Under the pieces are notes generated by a model that saw nothing but the letters and a program-made list of their open reading frames with translations, was not told the DNA's origin and did no database searches. A DNA stretch of 52,500 nt, taken from the NCBI GenBank assembly GCA_012295275.1, contig CM022665.1, positions 38,537,295 through 38,589,794 on the forward strand. The letters run 5' to 3'. This stretch comes from Chrysomallon squamiferum. Lineage: Eukaryota > Mollusca > Gastropoda > Neomphalida > Peltospiridae. Of the stretch, positions 1 to 14,900 are shown piece after piece (the first letter of the stretch is position 1; every line of letters begins with the position of its first letter). A program made the position numbers and the translations under genes.

Positions 1-430
1 AGACAAACAGCATGCATTTGGAAAACAATAAGACATTATATTTATTTTACGGGGTAAAAAGACATATAAAAATTAAAATAATAAAAAATAAATAAATAAA
101 ATATTTATAAAAAAAAAGAGAAGAAAAAAAAAGAAAGAAAGAGAGAAAACTCAACGATATAAAAACTCAGCATTAGGTCAGTGACTTTGAAAAGAGAGAA
201 AATGTCAAAACAGACCAGTACTAACTGAAAACATTCAACATCTGTGACAACATCTTGTTTGTGAACGTCGCAGTAGGGGGAACTACGCTTGTTACCCACA
301 AGTAAATGAGGTGAGAAACAGATGACACTTTTTTTTTACATCAAATAAAATTAATATTGTTCGCATTTAAACAGGTATTGCATAAAACTGCAGGGTATAT
401 TCTTTGCATACGTCGTTTGTCATAAAGCCT

Positions 431-541
431 ATCTAGCAAACGACAGAAGCTATTGACGTCAAGATTTGTGCCGTCTGCTAGGGTGCGCGCGCTTAGCAGA
501 CGAACTCAATGGCGAGCATCGGTTTACACGTTTTGCTAGAT
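431..541. repeat. Nested palindrome, 111 bp fold-back element
   Basis: The outer arms ATCTAGCAAA (431-440) and TTTGCTAGAT (532-541) are perfect inverted repeats, and the pairing continues one base-bulge further as ACG/CGT. An inner perfect 9-bp inverted repeat, CGTCTGCTA (472-480) and TAGCAGACG (494-502), encloses a GC-rich loop containing GCGCGCGC. The segment is clearly richer in GC than its surroundings. It could be a small fold-back or MITE-like element, or a structured RNA; I see no TSD and no second copy. Confidence 0.55.
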
Positions 542-1299
542 TAATATAAAACGCTCTGTTATAATGATATAATTTTTTGGGGGAATACCACATTTTTATT
601 TATGATAACATACTTTATTTCCTTTTTTTTCGTCTTCTCAAGTATTAGATTTTTGGTGTCTTTTGGTTTTGTTGATGTTTTTTCTGTAATAAATTTTAAA
701 TTAAAACCATTTTTAAGCTAAACGTTGCATGAACCTAACAGTATAATAATAAATGAGAATAAAAATAAGTGAATATAATAAATAACTAAATAAATATAAT
801 TAAAAAAATATATATATTCAAAGAAAAAATAGTAACAAAAAAAAAATAATAATTTATGAGTAAAAAAGAAACGAATATATTTCGTCTACAGAAACAATTA
901 TAATAAAAAATAGTATCTGTCGCGGTATTAATTACTTTTTAAACTATGAGATAAAATATACATTATATATGCACATAAAATAAACATAAAAAATATATAT
1001 AAACAATGGCTTACTTTTATGTACGTAAAAGAAACGAGACAACAACTCTTTATATATTAAAGAGTACATTTAGTGACACAAACAGTCTAAATATAGATAT
1101 TTTTATATATCTAAGTTATTGTTTGGGGCTATCAGTGTTATCAGTTAATAAAGTATGACAACAAATATTTTGTTTTACATTTTTGGCATATATAATTATA
1201 TGTGCAGTAGGAAGAGAGATAAAAAAGAATGATAGAAACACAAACAGAAAAAAATACAGAGACAGAGTCAGAGATAGATAGATGGATATACAGACAGAC

Positions 1300-1419
<120 letters not shown>

Positions 1420-1771
1420 GCAATTAAGTTAAAATAAAACTCTGGTCAAACGTTACATGAACCACACAAGATGACAGACGTATCCTATGTTAATAGGGGA
1501 ATTTTACATCTCATTTGCTAACAAACGTCAGGCGAACGCTCATCATTGACATATTAAAGGGAAATAATATCTTTCAGTGTAACATTGTTTCTTACCCGGC
1601 TTAGCTTTCACCGAACAGACCATCTTTGGTATTACGTGTCTGAATCTGTAATATTATATCACTGGCCTTTTTCAAAGATGTCGGTTTATGACGTATATGA
1701 AGGTAATATTATTCACTGCTTGTCAAGATTCAGATTATGTCTGAAAAGGCAAAAAGGAGTTAGAGTAAAAG

Positions 1772-1775
<4 letters not shown>

Positions 1776-1817
<42 letters not shown>

Positions 1818-1866
1818 TTGTGTGTCTATGTGTATGTGTCTGAGAGAGATAAAGATATTGACAGAC

Positions 1867-1901
<35 letters not shown>

Positions 1902-1903
1902 CA
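1776..1903. repeat. (GT)n followed by (GA)n compound microsatellite
   Basis: A GT run (about 1776-1814) is followed after some 50 bp by GA-rich sequence (about 1867-1903) with CAGA interruptions. Confidence 0.9.
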
Positions 1904-2364
1904 GAGACAGAGGGAGAGTAAATCTTTTAAAATACCTATATATGTTTTCGTATACACATTAAATAAATATAAAATATACCAGATTACCCATCTTCCTTTC
2001 AGATTGCTTTATATATTGCAGTTTAATTTACTGGACGAACGAGCAAGAGAAGTTTTTTATCCGTTACAGGTCCACTGATGCATGTATGACGAATTGAATT
2101 TAAAATTTCAAAGAAGCCAAAGACATTTGTTTTCAATGGGTAAAGGAACTGAGAGATATTCAATCCAACTGTATTTTCACAGTTCAGGTAATACTGACTA
2201 AGGAAAGTGCTAAAAGAACACAACAGAAAGAAGAAAAACATCAACAACAACAACAACAACAAAAAAACAGATCAAGAATTGGAGAAGTGATTTTCTGTAT
2301 TCCCAACAGACTACTTGTTTCGTGAAAAAAAAGAAAGAAAAAAAAAAAAAAAAAAAGGAAATGA

Positions 2365-2395
<31 letters not shown>

Positions 2396-2839
2396 GAGAA
2401 GGGGAAATAAGCAAAGAAAAAAACTCGGCACTTCTGTTTATTTTGAATTTAAATAATAGGTGATCATGCACTTGGTAACTGGGCTGTTATAGTGCATTAC
2501 ATACAAATAATTATTCGAAGTTGATTATTGATATATCATGCGTTGCAAATAATTTAAAAATAAAGTCATTCGGGTGAATTTTGTGAAGCACGTAGCCAAG
2601 GAGAAATAAGAAAAGGGTACAATGAATGGATAAAAATCTCGAATCAGTTCTTAATAAGAAAAATAATTAGATTATTGGAGAGGACTATTCTTAATATTTG
2701 AGTCAGCGAACTGAGTTTAATGTATTGTATTCGTGCATCAAATCATTGTTCGAAACCTTCCTTAGTACATGAAGTTTATGAAACTTTGAAATTTCTTTGT
2801 TCGTTTTTGTATTCTTTATGTTTCTGGATTTTCTGGATG

Positions 2840-2917
2840 ATACATACATACTTACATACAAACGTATGTATATATGTATGCATGCACATACGTATGTATG
2901 AGCATTGTTGTACATGC

Positions 2918-2956
<39 letters not shown>

Positions 2957-3075
2957 TGCAGTGAGAGTATGCATATACAAATATATATTTATGTGTTTGT
3001 TTATATATGTATGCATGTATGTATTATATATGTGTGTGTGTGTGCGCGCGTATGCGTGAGTATGCATGTATTTAC
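2840..3075. repeat. (TA)n/(TATG)n/(GT)n compound repeat
   Basis: ACAT/GTAT tetranucleotide-like sequence, a pure TA run (2920-2952), further TATG sequence and a GT run ending in GCGCGCG near 3045. Alternating purine/pyrimidine sequence of this kind may adopt cruciform or Z-DNA forms, which is an inference. Confidence 0.85.
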
Positions 3076-5475
3076 ACTTATGCAATATGTCATGAGAACC
3101 TATTAGAAACTTAGAAGCAGAATTCATCTAAGAATATTATCAGACCGCTAACAAAACTTCTGATATCAGGGTTTTTTTCATTACTGAAACCGTTATTAGC
3201 ATTCAAGACGTTGCTGGGTATTTGACGATTTGCAATCCAAAAGTGTCGTATCTCCACTTAATGTCAACAAGGAAAACGATCTGTTAAATCAAAGTCCTTC
3301 TTATGATTATTAATGGCCTGTGTACTAAATCGCTATTCATATGCATTGCTTTATCACATATTCATTGGTTTAATCCAGTGTGTACAGTGAGATTAATAAA
3401 CTTTGGATATGATACTGACATGAATTATGGAACACTGAAAAGTCATTCATGCACGACACCTGATAACTCATTCATGTGTTTTAATACTGATTCGTATTCT
3501 AAAGAACTGCTAGGTCAGACGTATACGTTCTTAATTAAATTTCGAGTTTGGTTTAGCTGGGTCGCCGATATAACGAATATAGATCGGCTTGCGTGATTGT
3601 CATTTGTTCTTATTTTAATTACACCTATCGGATTTACAATGACATGGCATTTCACAATGTATCAGAGGAACAATGTATTTTGTATTAGCCGTCATTTAGC
3701 GTGCTAGATTAATTTCACACTGATTTATAATTGTTACGAATGCTTAATGACAATAGCCTCTTTATTATGTAGATCCAGATTGACATTTATTTAATTTTTT
3801 TTTTGAGGGTTTCTGTTATATTGCTTTTTCATTAACTTGAGTAAGCTATTTTTCATTTCTTTATACTAACCGAAATTTTTACAGTCGTTACGCGGATCGA
3901 ACAATAGTTCTCATAAAATATATCTCCATATATTTTTTTTCTTTCTTTTCAGATCATCATAATTTGGAAACTAGGCTGCTGGTTCTCTTTTCAAAAATAT
4001 TCAAGCATCTTGCTATATCTTTATTTGTGATATTTTCTAATTCACGCAAAGCCCCATGACTCGCTCACACTAAAGTATATTATATGACCCCCAGTCTACG
4101 ACGCCATGAATTACGTCACAGGGGAGCTGTTGAGCTCAGTCTGTATTTTACTTCATAAATCATGGAAAGTCTTTCAGTTCTACGTTTCTTATTAATCCTG
4201 ACAGACCCTGCTTCGTAATCGGTAATTTTTATGGCTCATTAATAACTAAATTCGTTGTAACCAGAGAAAAAAGATGCTTCTAATGACAGTACCCTATGCT
4301 GAGACGAATCAGCCACACAGCTTCATATTTTCGTACATTAACACCTGAAGCCAATCCGAATCAATAGTGCTTTTCATGTTAAAAATTAATACATAAATAG
4401 CTTGTCGGTGATGATTTATTGCATTCAGCTGTAAAAAAAAAAAAGTGTGGTGGAACAGAAAGAAAAAGTGTTTGTGAAAGACTGGAAATTGTTATTTCTG
4501 ACAATACTAATAATAAAACCGGTAGAATAACAATAATAACCGATTTCATTAGATTTTTAAACGAAAAGTAAAGTTTTTAAAGAGTTACTGATGCGTACAA
4601 AAACTTTACATCTATACCAATAGAGAACTCACAGTAAGGAATCTTTTGAAATGATTCTTATCACAATAACTTTTTTGATAAGTTACATCAGCGACAAAAG
4701 TTAGTTAAAACAATCTATCTCTCTCTCTCTCTCTTATCTCTGAGTGTCTCATAAATACAGGCAAAGGAATATAAACAAACCAACAAACATACACACTTAC
4801 AAAACAACAAAACAAGAAACGAAAATGAAAATAATATAATATAAAATAATACACTATAACTGTCCCAACGGATTTCGACTATGATGCACTCACAAACAAT
4901 AATGAAATCCAAGTATCGTACAGTTTATATATGTACGTCTAACAGTTGGGTTTATTCAGGTGATTATGGTCCAAAGGTACCATAATAAATTAACGAAATG
5001 TATGAATGTAGGCAGCCTTTCTAAGCAAACAATTTACAAAGTATCATATTGATTTCTCTTCTGCTATCCTAGTTAATACTCGTCTTATCTTATATTACTT
5101 GTATCGTTATTAGATAGAGACAACAATTTCGTTTTTACGTTTGGGTCATACAAAATGGTGAAATTCGAGAAATGCCAGGTGTTATGGTCATTAATCCTAC
5201 CTGATACAAGTGGAAGTTTTCATGACCGAATTCATTTAGATTAGTTTACGTATTATTGATTCACTATTGCTATTATTATCGACATGTTTTGTGAGTAAAA
5301 ATACGTCCAATACTGTTTATGGATTAAAAAGAAGAATAAGGAAAAAAATACAAGTTTTCAAGGTGAAGACTGTATATGTTTTAAAAAGAAGAAGAAGAAG
5401 AAAAGGCTTGTTGATGATGGTGGTCCATCACTGTATAACAAAAAATGTAAACCGTAAGACTGTGTGACCGTTAGA

Positions 5476-5714
<239 letters not shown>

Positions 5715-6071
5715 GCAGATCGTCTTTTAGAATAAGTATTATAATTTACACAAATAGTATAACAAAATAAAATAATTTATTACAACATAAAGAAAGATTA
5801 GAAAACGAAGTTCTGTCTTCCATTTACACAAGTAATTTCTCTTTTGGGTTTTACTGATGATAATCCGTATTGACAAAGTGAACTGACATGAATATTTTTC
5901 ATTAGACATTTCGTTCATCCTACTCCGTGCGAAAATGTAACAGACCCTTTCCCTGGGGTGGTGAGGTCGGGTACGATTGCAGTGTCAAGGACCCGCAATG
6001 TCATTTTTGTATGTAAGAAGATTGATTTACGTATAATGCTAAGAAAGGTGCTTTCAGAGATTAGGATTCAT

Positions 6072-6075
<4 letters not shown>

Positions 6076-6134
<59 letters not shown>
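6076..6134. repeat. (AAT)n microsatellite
   Basis: Nearly pure AAT run, followed by degenerate AAT/AAAT sequence. Confidence 0.95.
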
Positions 6135-6135
<1 letters not shown>

Positions 6136-6993
6136 TTAATAATAATAAATAAATAAATAATAATAAAAATTAAAAAAACCCATATAAACTTGCACTCTAC
6201 GTACAAATCTGTGTCAGTGTGAGCAGAAGTACATTTCAAATGCAAGACTGCACATGCAGCTCTACATTGCTGTTTGGTTGTAATTCAGAATAAATGTTAT
6301 TCTTGAATGCGTAGAAATTTCCTTTGTTCTTCCAGCAACCCTCTGTTTATTTGTTAGCTTGTTAGGTTTGATGTATATAAAAAGGTAGACTAATGTTATT
6401 AGAAGGAAAAACTGCATTAACGTCGTTGGAGTGCTTTCTGAAAATACAAGCTTAAAATATTGGGCTCAGTTTTTATTTGTGCACTACAGTTTATAAAATG
6501 ATAGCACAAATGTGCATTAAATAAAAGGCCAGTTTTTTCACACTTGTTTGTGTCCATTATGCATCTGTAGCATATAAAAATACTTAATTTAATATATAAA
6601 ACGTTGAAGTGACTTTGTGAATATAATCGTTTCAGATAGATTTTCATTATATTTCATTTATTCGATGTAACAAATACCAGAATAGTTATTAAACGGAAAT
6701 ACTTTATATTTAGCTAAAATGCTATTAATACTAGCTAACAATAAAATGAAAAATAAAAATTATTAAAAAATTATTTCAAAATTTCAAAATTTTCATTTTA
6801 CTTTCACTTTGAACACTGTGTCTAATTTAGTCTGTGACTGATTTCCTATCTACCTACCTTTTCCCTTTCTGTCAGTTTATATATCAGTGAATCTATTTAT
6901 CTATTTGTCCTTATTGTTATTTTTTCTATGTCACACTGTCATATATTCTTTCGCTGTCTCTTTTTCTCGCTCTCTCTGTTATACATACATACA

Positions 6994-6995
<2 letters not shown>

Positions 6996-7079
<84 letters not shown>
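6996..7079. repeat. (CT)n microsatellite, about 42 units
   Basis: Uninterrupted CT run flanked by ATACATACACA and a CA-rich 3' flank. Confidence 0.96.
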
Positions 7080-7083
<4 letters not shown>

Positions 7084-8149
7084 ACAAGTAATTTCCTTTA
7101 CGCACATACAGACACACACCCATGTAAATAATACATACATAATATTCAGACAAAAAACTCAAGTACATAAAGTCCTTAATGCTTAAACAAAACATGGCTT
7201 TTCGGTGAGTTTCGGCGCCTACAACAGCAGCCATTTGGTTTTACTCTTTTTTAAGTGAGGCAATAAAAGCAGTTGTGATACGTACTGTTGTTCGAGATAC
7301 CGATTCTTGTCTTTTGTTGTTTGACACAAATGATGTATATGGCTGTCCTATGGTTTTGGTGGATCAAATATGCATCATATTGTGTAATACGATATATTTG
7401 CATTGGAAATCAAAACATAAGCCGTTCTAGCTGCCATTATTTTCGTGTTTTGCAAAAATAGGTTTTAAATCTAGTTTGGCACGATTTCTGCGGGATTAAA
7501 ATTGTCTCACATTTCCGTATCGTAAATGCTATTCAACAGTATCAAGTGACGTATTGACTCTATGTCCGTGCGGTAGTTTAGATCGTTTCGATATTTACAC
7601 TTAAAATATGCCCAAAAGCAACGTACGAATCTGTAGAAGGGTGTTTATATTGCTAAAAAATATCTGTCACTTTTGACATCTAGTAGATGGGTTATAATGG
7701 ACATTCGACCATAACAATAACACGCGACCTTGCTCATATGAAACCCTGTAGAGTGGTCATTCTCGTTCATTAATGAGCCCAAAACAGTATCGTCGCCGTC
7801 TGGTAGAATTTGTTAACAGGCTTGATGCGAATGCGTAAGGCGTAATAAACGATCAGACACATGAAACCAACACACCCCTTTAGGCCTGTCGAGAGAAAAA
7901 ATAAAAAATACATGTTAACTTCTTCTTCGTCTTCTTCTTTTTTTGTTTTGTTTTGTTTTGCTTTTTGGGGGTTTTTTGGTGTTTGTTTTTTTGTGTTTGT
8001 TTTTGAAGTTTAATACTGGATGATTGTTAATAAGGCCTTCCTATCGTTTCCAGTCACTGTCCTTTCATTAACAAAAGAAAGACGTATTGGAAAGTAATCG
8101 AATCTCTTGTTAGATCGTTAGGATAATAAATAAATAAAAACATAATATA

Positions 8150-8175
8150 TATATGAACGTATGTATGTATGTATG

Positions 8176-8247
<72 letters not shown>

Positions 8248-8357
8248 TGTATATATATATATATATATATAGATAGATAGATAGATAGATAGATATATCT
8301 ATGTCTGTATCTATCTACTACTACTACTACTACTACCAAATAAAACATTTACAAAAA

Positions 8358-8396
<39 letters not shown>

Positions 8397-8397
8397 A
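8150..8397. repeat. Compound microsatellite: ATGT, AT, AGAT, TAC, AAAT
   Basis: Consecutive blocks: (TATG)n, (AT)n, (TATG)n, (AT)n, (AGAT)n at about 8270-8292, (TAC)n at about 8317-8335 and (AAAT)n at about 8357-8397. The blocks abut one another, which indicates stepwise birth of new motifs from mutated units of the previous one. Confidence 0.92.
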
Positions 8398-8785
8398 ATA
8401 AAGTTTTTCACTTCAGTTTGTTAATGGCGCGGAGTACTTGAATTAAAGCCTCGAGTCTCCAGAGACGGCGAGGTACGTCTAAAAGAATGAAACCCTCACA
8501 CGGTGACAGAGCAATTACCAAAACTATTACCATAAAACAATATATTACCGCACTTCTAAGTGCACAGGTTTATCACTGACAAATGATGAGGGCTTAATTC
8601 ATTTCATATCTTGCTTATTTGTTTGTTTTGTTTATTAAAATGTCGATTGACAATAATATATAATTATGCTCAGTAAAAACATTACAGTACTGCTGGTATA
8701 AAATACAATGTCAATTAATCGAGAAAGGCTTATTAGTTACTATAAAAAGTTTTTAAATTATGTTTATCTGTATCTATGTTTTTTC

Positions 8786-8888
8786 TGTCTGTCTGTCTGT
8801 CTACCTATCTACTTATCTATCTATCTATCTACCTATATATTTATTTACCTATCTACCAACCAACCTTCCTATCTATCTTATCTCCACC

Positions 8889-8919
<31 letters not shown>

Positions 8920-8940
8920 AGAAAAAAAAAAAAAAATATA
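8786..8940. repeat. (CTGT)/(CTAT)n tetranucleotide repeat and poly(A)
   Basis: CTGT units pass into CTAT units and then into an A30-like tract (about 8888-8917) followed by a second A-rich run. The A-tract after a pyrimidine repeat could mark a retrotransposed tail, but I see no recognisable body. Confidence 0.85.
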
Positions 8941-11931
8941 TATATAAATATTATTAAAAATATGATAAAATAAATCAAGATTATTTAATAAAATTATATA
9001 TACATTTAATCTAAAACATATCCTGTCGTTAGAAATCCATACATAATTTATAAATATAAAATAAAATATATCTAATGAAGTGATTCTTTTTATTCGAAAA
9101 TCATATTTATAAATTAAGAATTTGAAGGAAAAAAACCACCAAACAAGCAAGCAAGCAAGCAAACAAACAAAAACAAAAAACCTCAGAAAACAAACAAACA
9201 ACATAAACATTAATTTAACAAATAAATAAAAATAATAACATGTTTTAAAATGTTATCTATAAATTTTACCCAGTATTTATTAACATCTGTTAATATATGC
9301 AATATATATGGACGAAGATAACTATAATAATATTTTTTTTGTAATAACACGACAGTAGCATAATAATAATAATAATAATAATAATAAAACACAATGCAGT
9401 TGTGACATTAATTTTTAAAAAGTTGTGAATTAATACTCTCAAGGACGTATATATGTAATCCTTAGTAGAGTTTCTCGTTTTCAGTCTTCCGTGGCAGACC
9501 TCTCTTTGTGCATATAATTTGTACCAAACATAAAATATGTTAAGAAGAAGAAATGTAAAATATACGGATAACATCTTTTGACGTCTTCCCTTAAACTAGT
9601 TTATTGTAATTTAAATTTCCATTACTAACAGATATAATCACTTGCTCTGTAGTTTGTTATATCCTAATTTCAGTTTGGAAATCCCATTTCAGATATCAAA
9701 CTGTTATTATGTCAACAAAATATACATTATTACAAAAACATTTACGATAATTATGTTACTTTATTAACTCGAAATAAAACCTCTTTCCACCTTTTTTCAA
9801 CTAAGAAATTGCTTTTTATGCGTTTCTGTGGTGCTCTTTAAAAGGAGGAGGACCTTACATTAAACCAATCAACGATGGCTTCTTGCGAATAAGTGGTATA
9901 AACAAATGTCAAATTGAACATTATTATAATAGCAAAACTAACTTTTATTAGGATATCGGCTCATTAAGAGGTACTAAAACTAATTGCCATTTATTTGATC
10001 TCGATTTATATTTAATTACTAAATCATTATAATCACTCTACGCAGGAATGAGAAATGTATAATGATAATCTGCCCGTCAACTTTTTACTGAATCGAGACG
10101 TTTAAATATTAAAATTAAAAGCGATTATGCATCATAAGTTGAATTTGTTTAATCCTATACTTATTTAATCATATATATAATATGTAAGAATATTTATATA
10201 ATAAAGATATAATATTATCATAATTAGGAAGACACAAGTAACAACCCAACACTGAATACGCATGTATTATGTAACTCTGTGACAGCATTTTCAAAAACCT
10301 CATTTAAAATAATACAAAGATATTATTCGTAGCACTGATATGAAAAAAACAAACAAAAAACACCACGAATTTTTATCAGAATAAAATTTGCCAGTATGTT
10401 TCTTTCATAATCTATGGAGAAACTGTGATTCATTTCAGTCATCTGGCAACATAAACATTGAATATCTTATTTAGATTTAAACCAGTATACATGTATTATA
10501 GATCAAAGTAAAACTTTAGATGAGTCCTAATGCTATACTGTATCTGTAAGCATGTTGCTAACGCTCATGCATTTTAATTAATTAATTAATTGCACCATAA
10601 ACTCAAATGTGACTTAATTATGTAATTCTCAAAAATTCCATAGAAATTAAAGCAGTATACAAAAAGATAATTTTTCAAGACTGATAAATTGTAGAGGACA
10701 TTACATTTTCAAGCATTTTTTTATCATTAATTTTTCTTATGTCTTCATTATATAGACATCAGAAAAATTTATAAATCTAAGTTGCTAAGAACTGTCATTG
10801 TAATCAACATTTTTATCAGAAAGAAAATATTATCTATAGTTCAAATATTATGCCATATAATTACTAAAAGACATTGGCAGCAATAGAAAAATTAAATATC
10901 TGCTACCCAAAATATCTGTATGAAATTTAGCAGACAATGAGAGAAATGCATAATTTGTAACTTTATATGATTTAAAGTCCTGAATAAGCTTGCCTTAGTC
11001 AGACGATAATAATTCTGAAACAGTACATTTGTCTGTTGATTCTCAGTTTGTTTATCAAAGATCACATATCAAGAAATGAATATGATAATGAAGCTGAATA
11101 TGCATCCTATGTCATGATGTTTGTTGTTTTTGAAAATATGAATGAGGAAACCCCCTTCAAGGAAAGCAAAAACACATTGTGAAAATAGGGCGACCTTCCG
11201 CTTTTGTTGCATACCTAAGTTAAATAAGGTTAAACACTAAAGTAGTGTTCTGGTATACTGTATTAAAAATTATTGCTATAATTAAAAGCATTTATCATTT
11301 TATGTATATGTTACATGTAATTCCAGTGACAGTTTCACTGTTCTTCATAAAAGGTGTTTTGCCAATTATGTTTTGAAATACACTTTGACTTAATCATCAG
11401 TTAGTTTCAAGCAATGCCAGAAATTATTTTTCCAGTGATTTTGTATATATTAATAGAGGCAAACCTGTAAAGAGTCAGTTATCAGTATCACATGTACTGG
11501 GTATGATTAAAACAAATTCTGATTTGTTAATGGAAAACAGTTACAGTCTTACTTTTATATCTGTCAGGTTAATTATCTATATATATATAAATGAAAGTAA
11601 TGGTAATTTTTAAAATTAAATTGTCCATTATGGATATGCAGTGCTTTTGAACACATACATGTTCACAAGAAACTGTATTTCATAGTTGTATTTAATTCAC
11701 ATTTTTTAACTTGTTTCAGCACAAAGCACAAAAGAAAAAACATTTTATTGTAACAAATAGTTTGAAGTGATGTTAACATATACTTGTTGCATTTAAATTT
11801 TAATTTTTTACATTTTTATTTGCAGCAGGGAACAATGAGAAATAATGTTTTGATAAAATGAATTAATGAAATGTCTTCTGAAGAACCATTTGTTTTCTGC
11901 TTAATGATAAAGTACTGAAACTGCATCAACA

Positions 11932-14900
11932 ATGAAAGTTTGGGGTAAATATATTTAAAAAAAAAAAATGACAACTGTAGTTTCTTATCATCATCATGAC
12001 AAAGATTATAATTAATTATTTATAAAATGTTATAAGTTTTAAAACATCTTCCATAATAATTTACTATTATCATAAATCATACATTTTTATAGATAAAATT
12101 GTATACCCAGTAATTTACATCTCTAAAGGGTATTTTAAAATAGAAAATTATTATTTGTAAGAACAAAATAAATTTCATTGTTCTGTGTGAAATGTATTTT
12201 TGTTGTTTTTCAGGTATCAATAAGGTTTGGTGTTGGAAGGTGATAAAGGGAAGTCTTATCTTCATTAGTGTTGTCTTAGGTGGGTGTTACATTATTGCAG
12301 AATTAACATACCTTCAGTGTGTCAATATCAGGAATTTGTTTTCACATTTCTGTACATAATGTCACAATAAAAGTTAAATGAGAGCTCCACCCACACACAT
12401 ACACACAAAAATCTGTACAAAAAAGCTTTTGCGATTTATCTGTTTGTTTAATGTAAAACAACATTTTATGTGTGATACTGAACAGTGAAGTTTTAAACCA
12501 TTTAAGAAATTTATTTTCAGTGTTTCACTGGATAAAAGGAGCCGTCAGCAATGATATTTATGAGTCATACTTGACAATTCCAAGACCTTCAGGTAAATCT
12601 GTATTAATATTAAGACATAATGCCTATTAGTATGGAAGTGGATCAGTTGGTTCCAGAGATGAGAACTGATCCTAACATCAGTCATGTTTCAGAACTTCAT
12701 TCTAATGCCTGAAAAATAGTGTGTGTAGTATCTAAAGAAATTAACATTTTGAAGTGATGAAATAGCAAATGTTTAATATTAATACTCAGATGTGAAATAT
12801 GTTTCACTTTGGATGATATCAGAATTTTGGAAATTGTGTTTGCTGGGCAAAAATGAGCATTCTAAAATGAAAATTTAAAATGTAAATGTTCCAGGAAATG
12901 TGATATTTTAATTGTAATCCTTATATTTAAAATATATTTACTCTCAATTTAGATAGCACCTAACCTTGGTAAATTAATATAATTTTTATTATTGTTAATT
13001 TTATTTTATTTTGTTTCTTTAGTTAGTTATGGGAGAACTCCAGAAAATAATTTGTATTTCTGCATTTATGAATTAAATATACTTTTACGTTGTTAAAATA
13101 TTTTGTTTTCAGGAATCATCAATGTGCAATTCACCAGAGATACAAAGCCTGGTTTGGAGCATGTTTATGAAATAAAAATGAGTAAGTGTTATATATATAT
13201 ATATATATATTTTCTTTAAATAGTTGTTGGCTAAATTAATTGTGGTCGTTGTGATAATGTATATTAAGTCTAAGTATGAAGCTCAGTTTCATTATTTAAC
13301 TAAAGAGAAATACAGCTAACTTTCAAAAGCAGTCAAGGCCTGAACTAATAAACAAAACAAAAATGTTTTGAATTTAAGAAAATAAATAAATGAAAGGAGT
13401 AAAATAAAATTAGACAGAATTATTATTTATTACCATTGTTGTTGTAGTTGTTCTTGTTATTATTGTTACCATCATTTATTACTATTATTATAATAATTAT
13501 TATTCTTTTGAAAAGTGAATTTAATTAAAATGGTTGACTATCTTTCAGGTACTTGAGTAATTTTGGGCTGGAGATAAAGGAAATAAGTTAGAGTTAAATT
13601 AAATTACTTGTACTTTCTAGATAATTATGATCTTTCTCAAGGGTGCATGTCTAATTCCTTCATCTGTTAAGTGACAGAGGTTTTCTGTTATAGCTAACTG
13701 GTCAAACTGTGGTATATGCTGTTTTTCCATAGGGATGATTTTTAACACAGTGGTTTTTTAATGGTTGTGGTAAATTATATCTTTAACTTGGGCTTATTGG
13801 ATTTATATACAGATTTTTTTAATTTCCCCATGACTTGATAAAATAGCTGACTTTTACATTTAATCCATTTAATTTTTCTTCTTTTGATGTTCCACCCCAT
13901 TTATTAAAATAAGTGTAGTAAAATGAAAATATATTGTTTTGATTTGTGGATTTGTAGGATACGAGCAAGTGGCTGACACCTTGTATTCTACTGCATTCAA
14001 CAATGTTTCTTGTGAAAATGTGGAAAATGGTGGTCAGTTTAATTTTGTTCCTGACTTGTTACCTGTGTTCCTTGTAAACTTTGTCTGAAAATTAAATACT
14101 AATCCAATTAATAGTATTGCATGGAAATAATATGCTTTTAAATAATAATAATTATCTACACATTTTTGGTTCATTTTATTGGTAAACATATTTCTATATT
14201 AACATGGAAAATATTTTCTCTTAAAGTTTTTGTTTTCTATTTATGGCACTACTTAAAAGTACAATACTAAAAATTTCTTTGAAAATATTTTTAATTAATT
14301 AGTTTTGTAAGTTTATATTTCACTTTTGCAGTTCTTTAAATAACATAAAGAAAATAACTAGTTTTATAATATAAACAGAGTTAACAATGAATAATTTCAG
14401 TATATTGATAATTACACCAGTAAGAATAAAATTATAATTAAGTCAGTATTTATTTATTTATTATTTATAATGTAGTTTAGTTTGAGAGTAATGGTTGTTT
14501 TGTTTGCAAATGTCAATTGTTGAATTTTTTTTTCAAATGCTTTATTAATGTACACTTCTGTTTATTTTAGTACGAGTTCCTTGTGTTGACACTACATGTA
14601 ACAAAGCCTTTTCAACTCCTGAAGACAACTTGGAAAAAGTTTACAATTACCCAATAGGTGACTACAACAAATACATAAACAAAATGAAAGACTTTATAAC
14701 TTCAACTAAGTCAGAAACAAACCAGGAAATAGTTTTGGTTACTGGAGCAACATCAGAATTCTTCTACCCATCACAAGGACTCCTGCGAGAATTGCATGAG
14801 AAGATTATTCGTTTTTATAACAATGTTTTTATTGTGTATTATGATCTTGGCTTATCTTCCTGTCAGCGCCATTTAGTAAGTGTTACTATGTACTGAAGTA

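Noticed and set aside
3303-3596. 97-codon plus-strand frame with balanced composition
   Set aside because: No recognised motif, no Kozak-like start, no supporting splice or promoter context.
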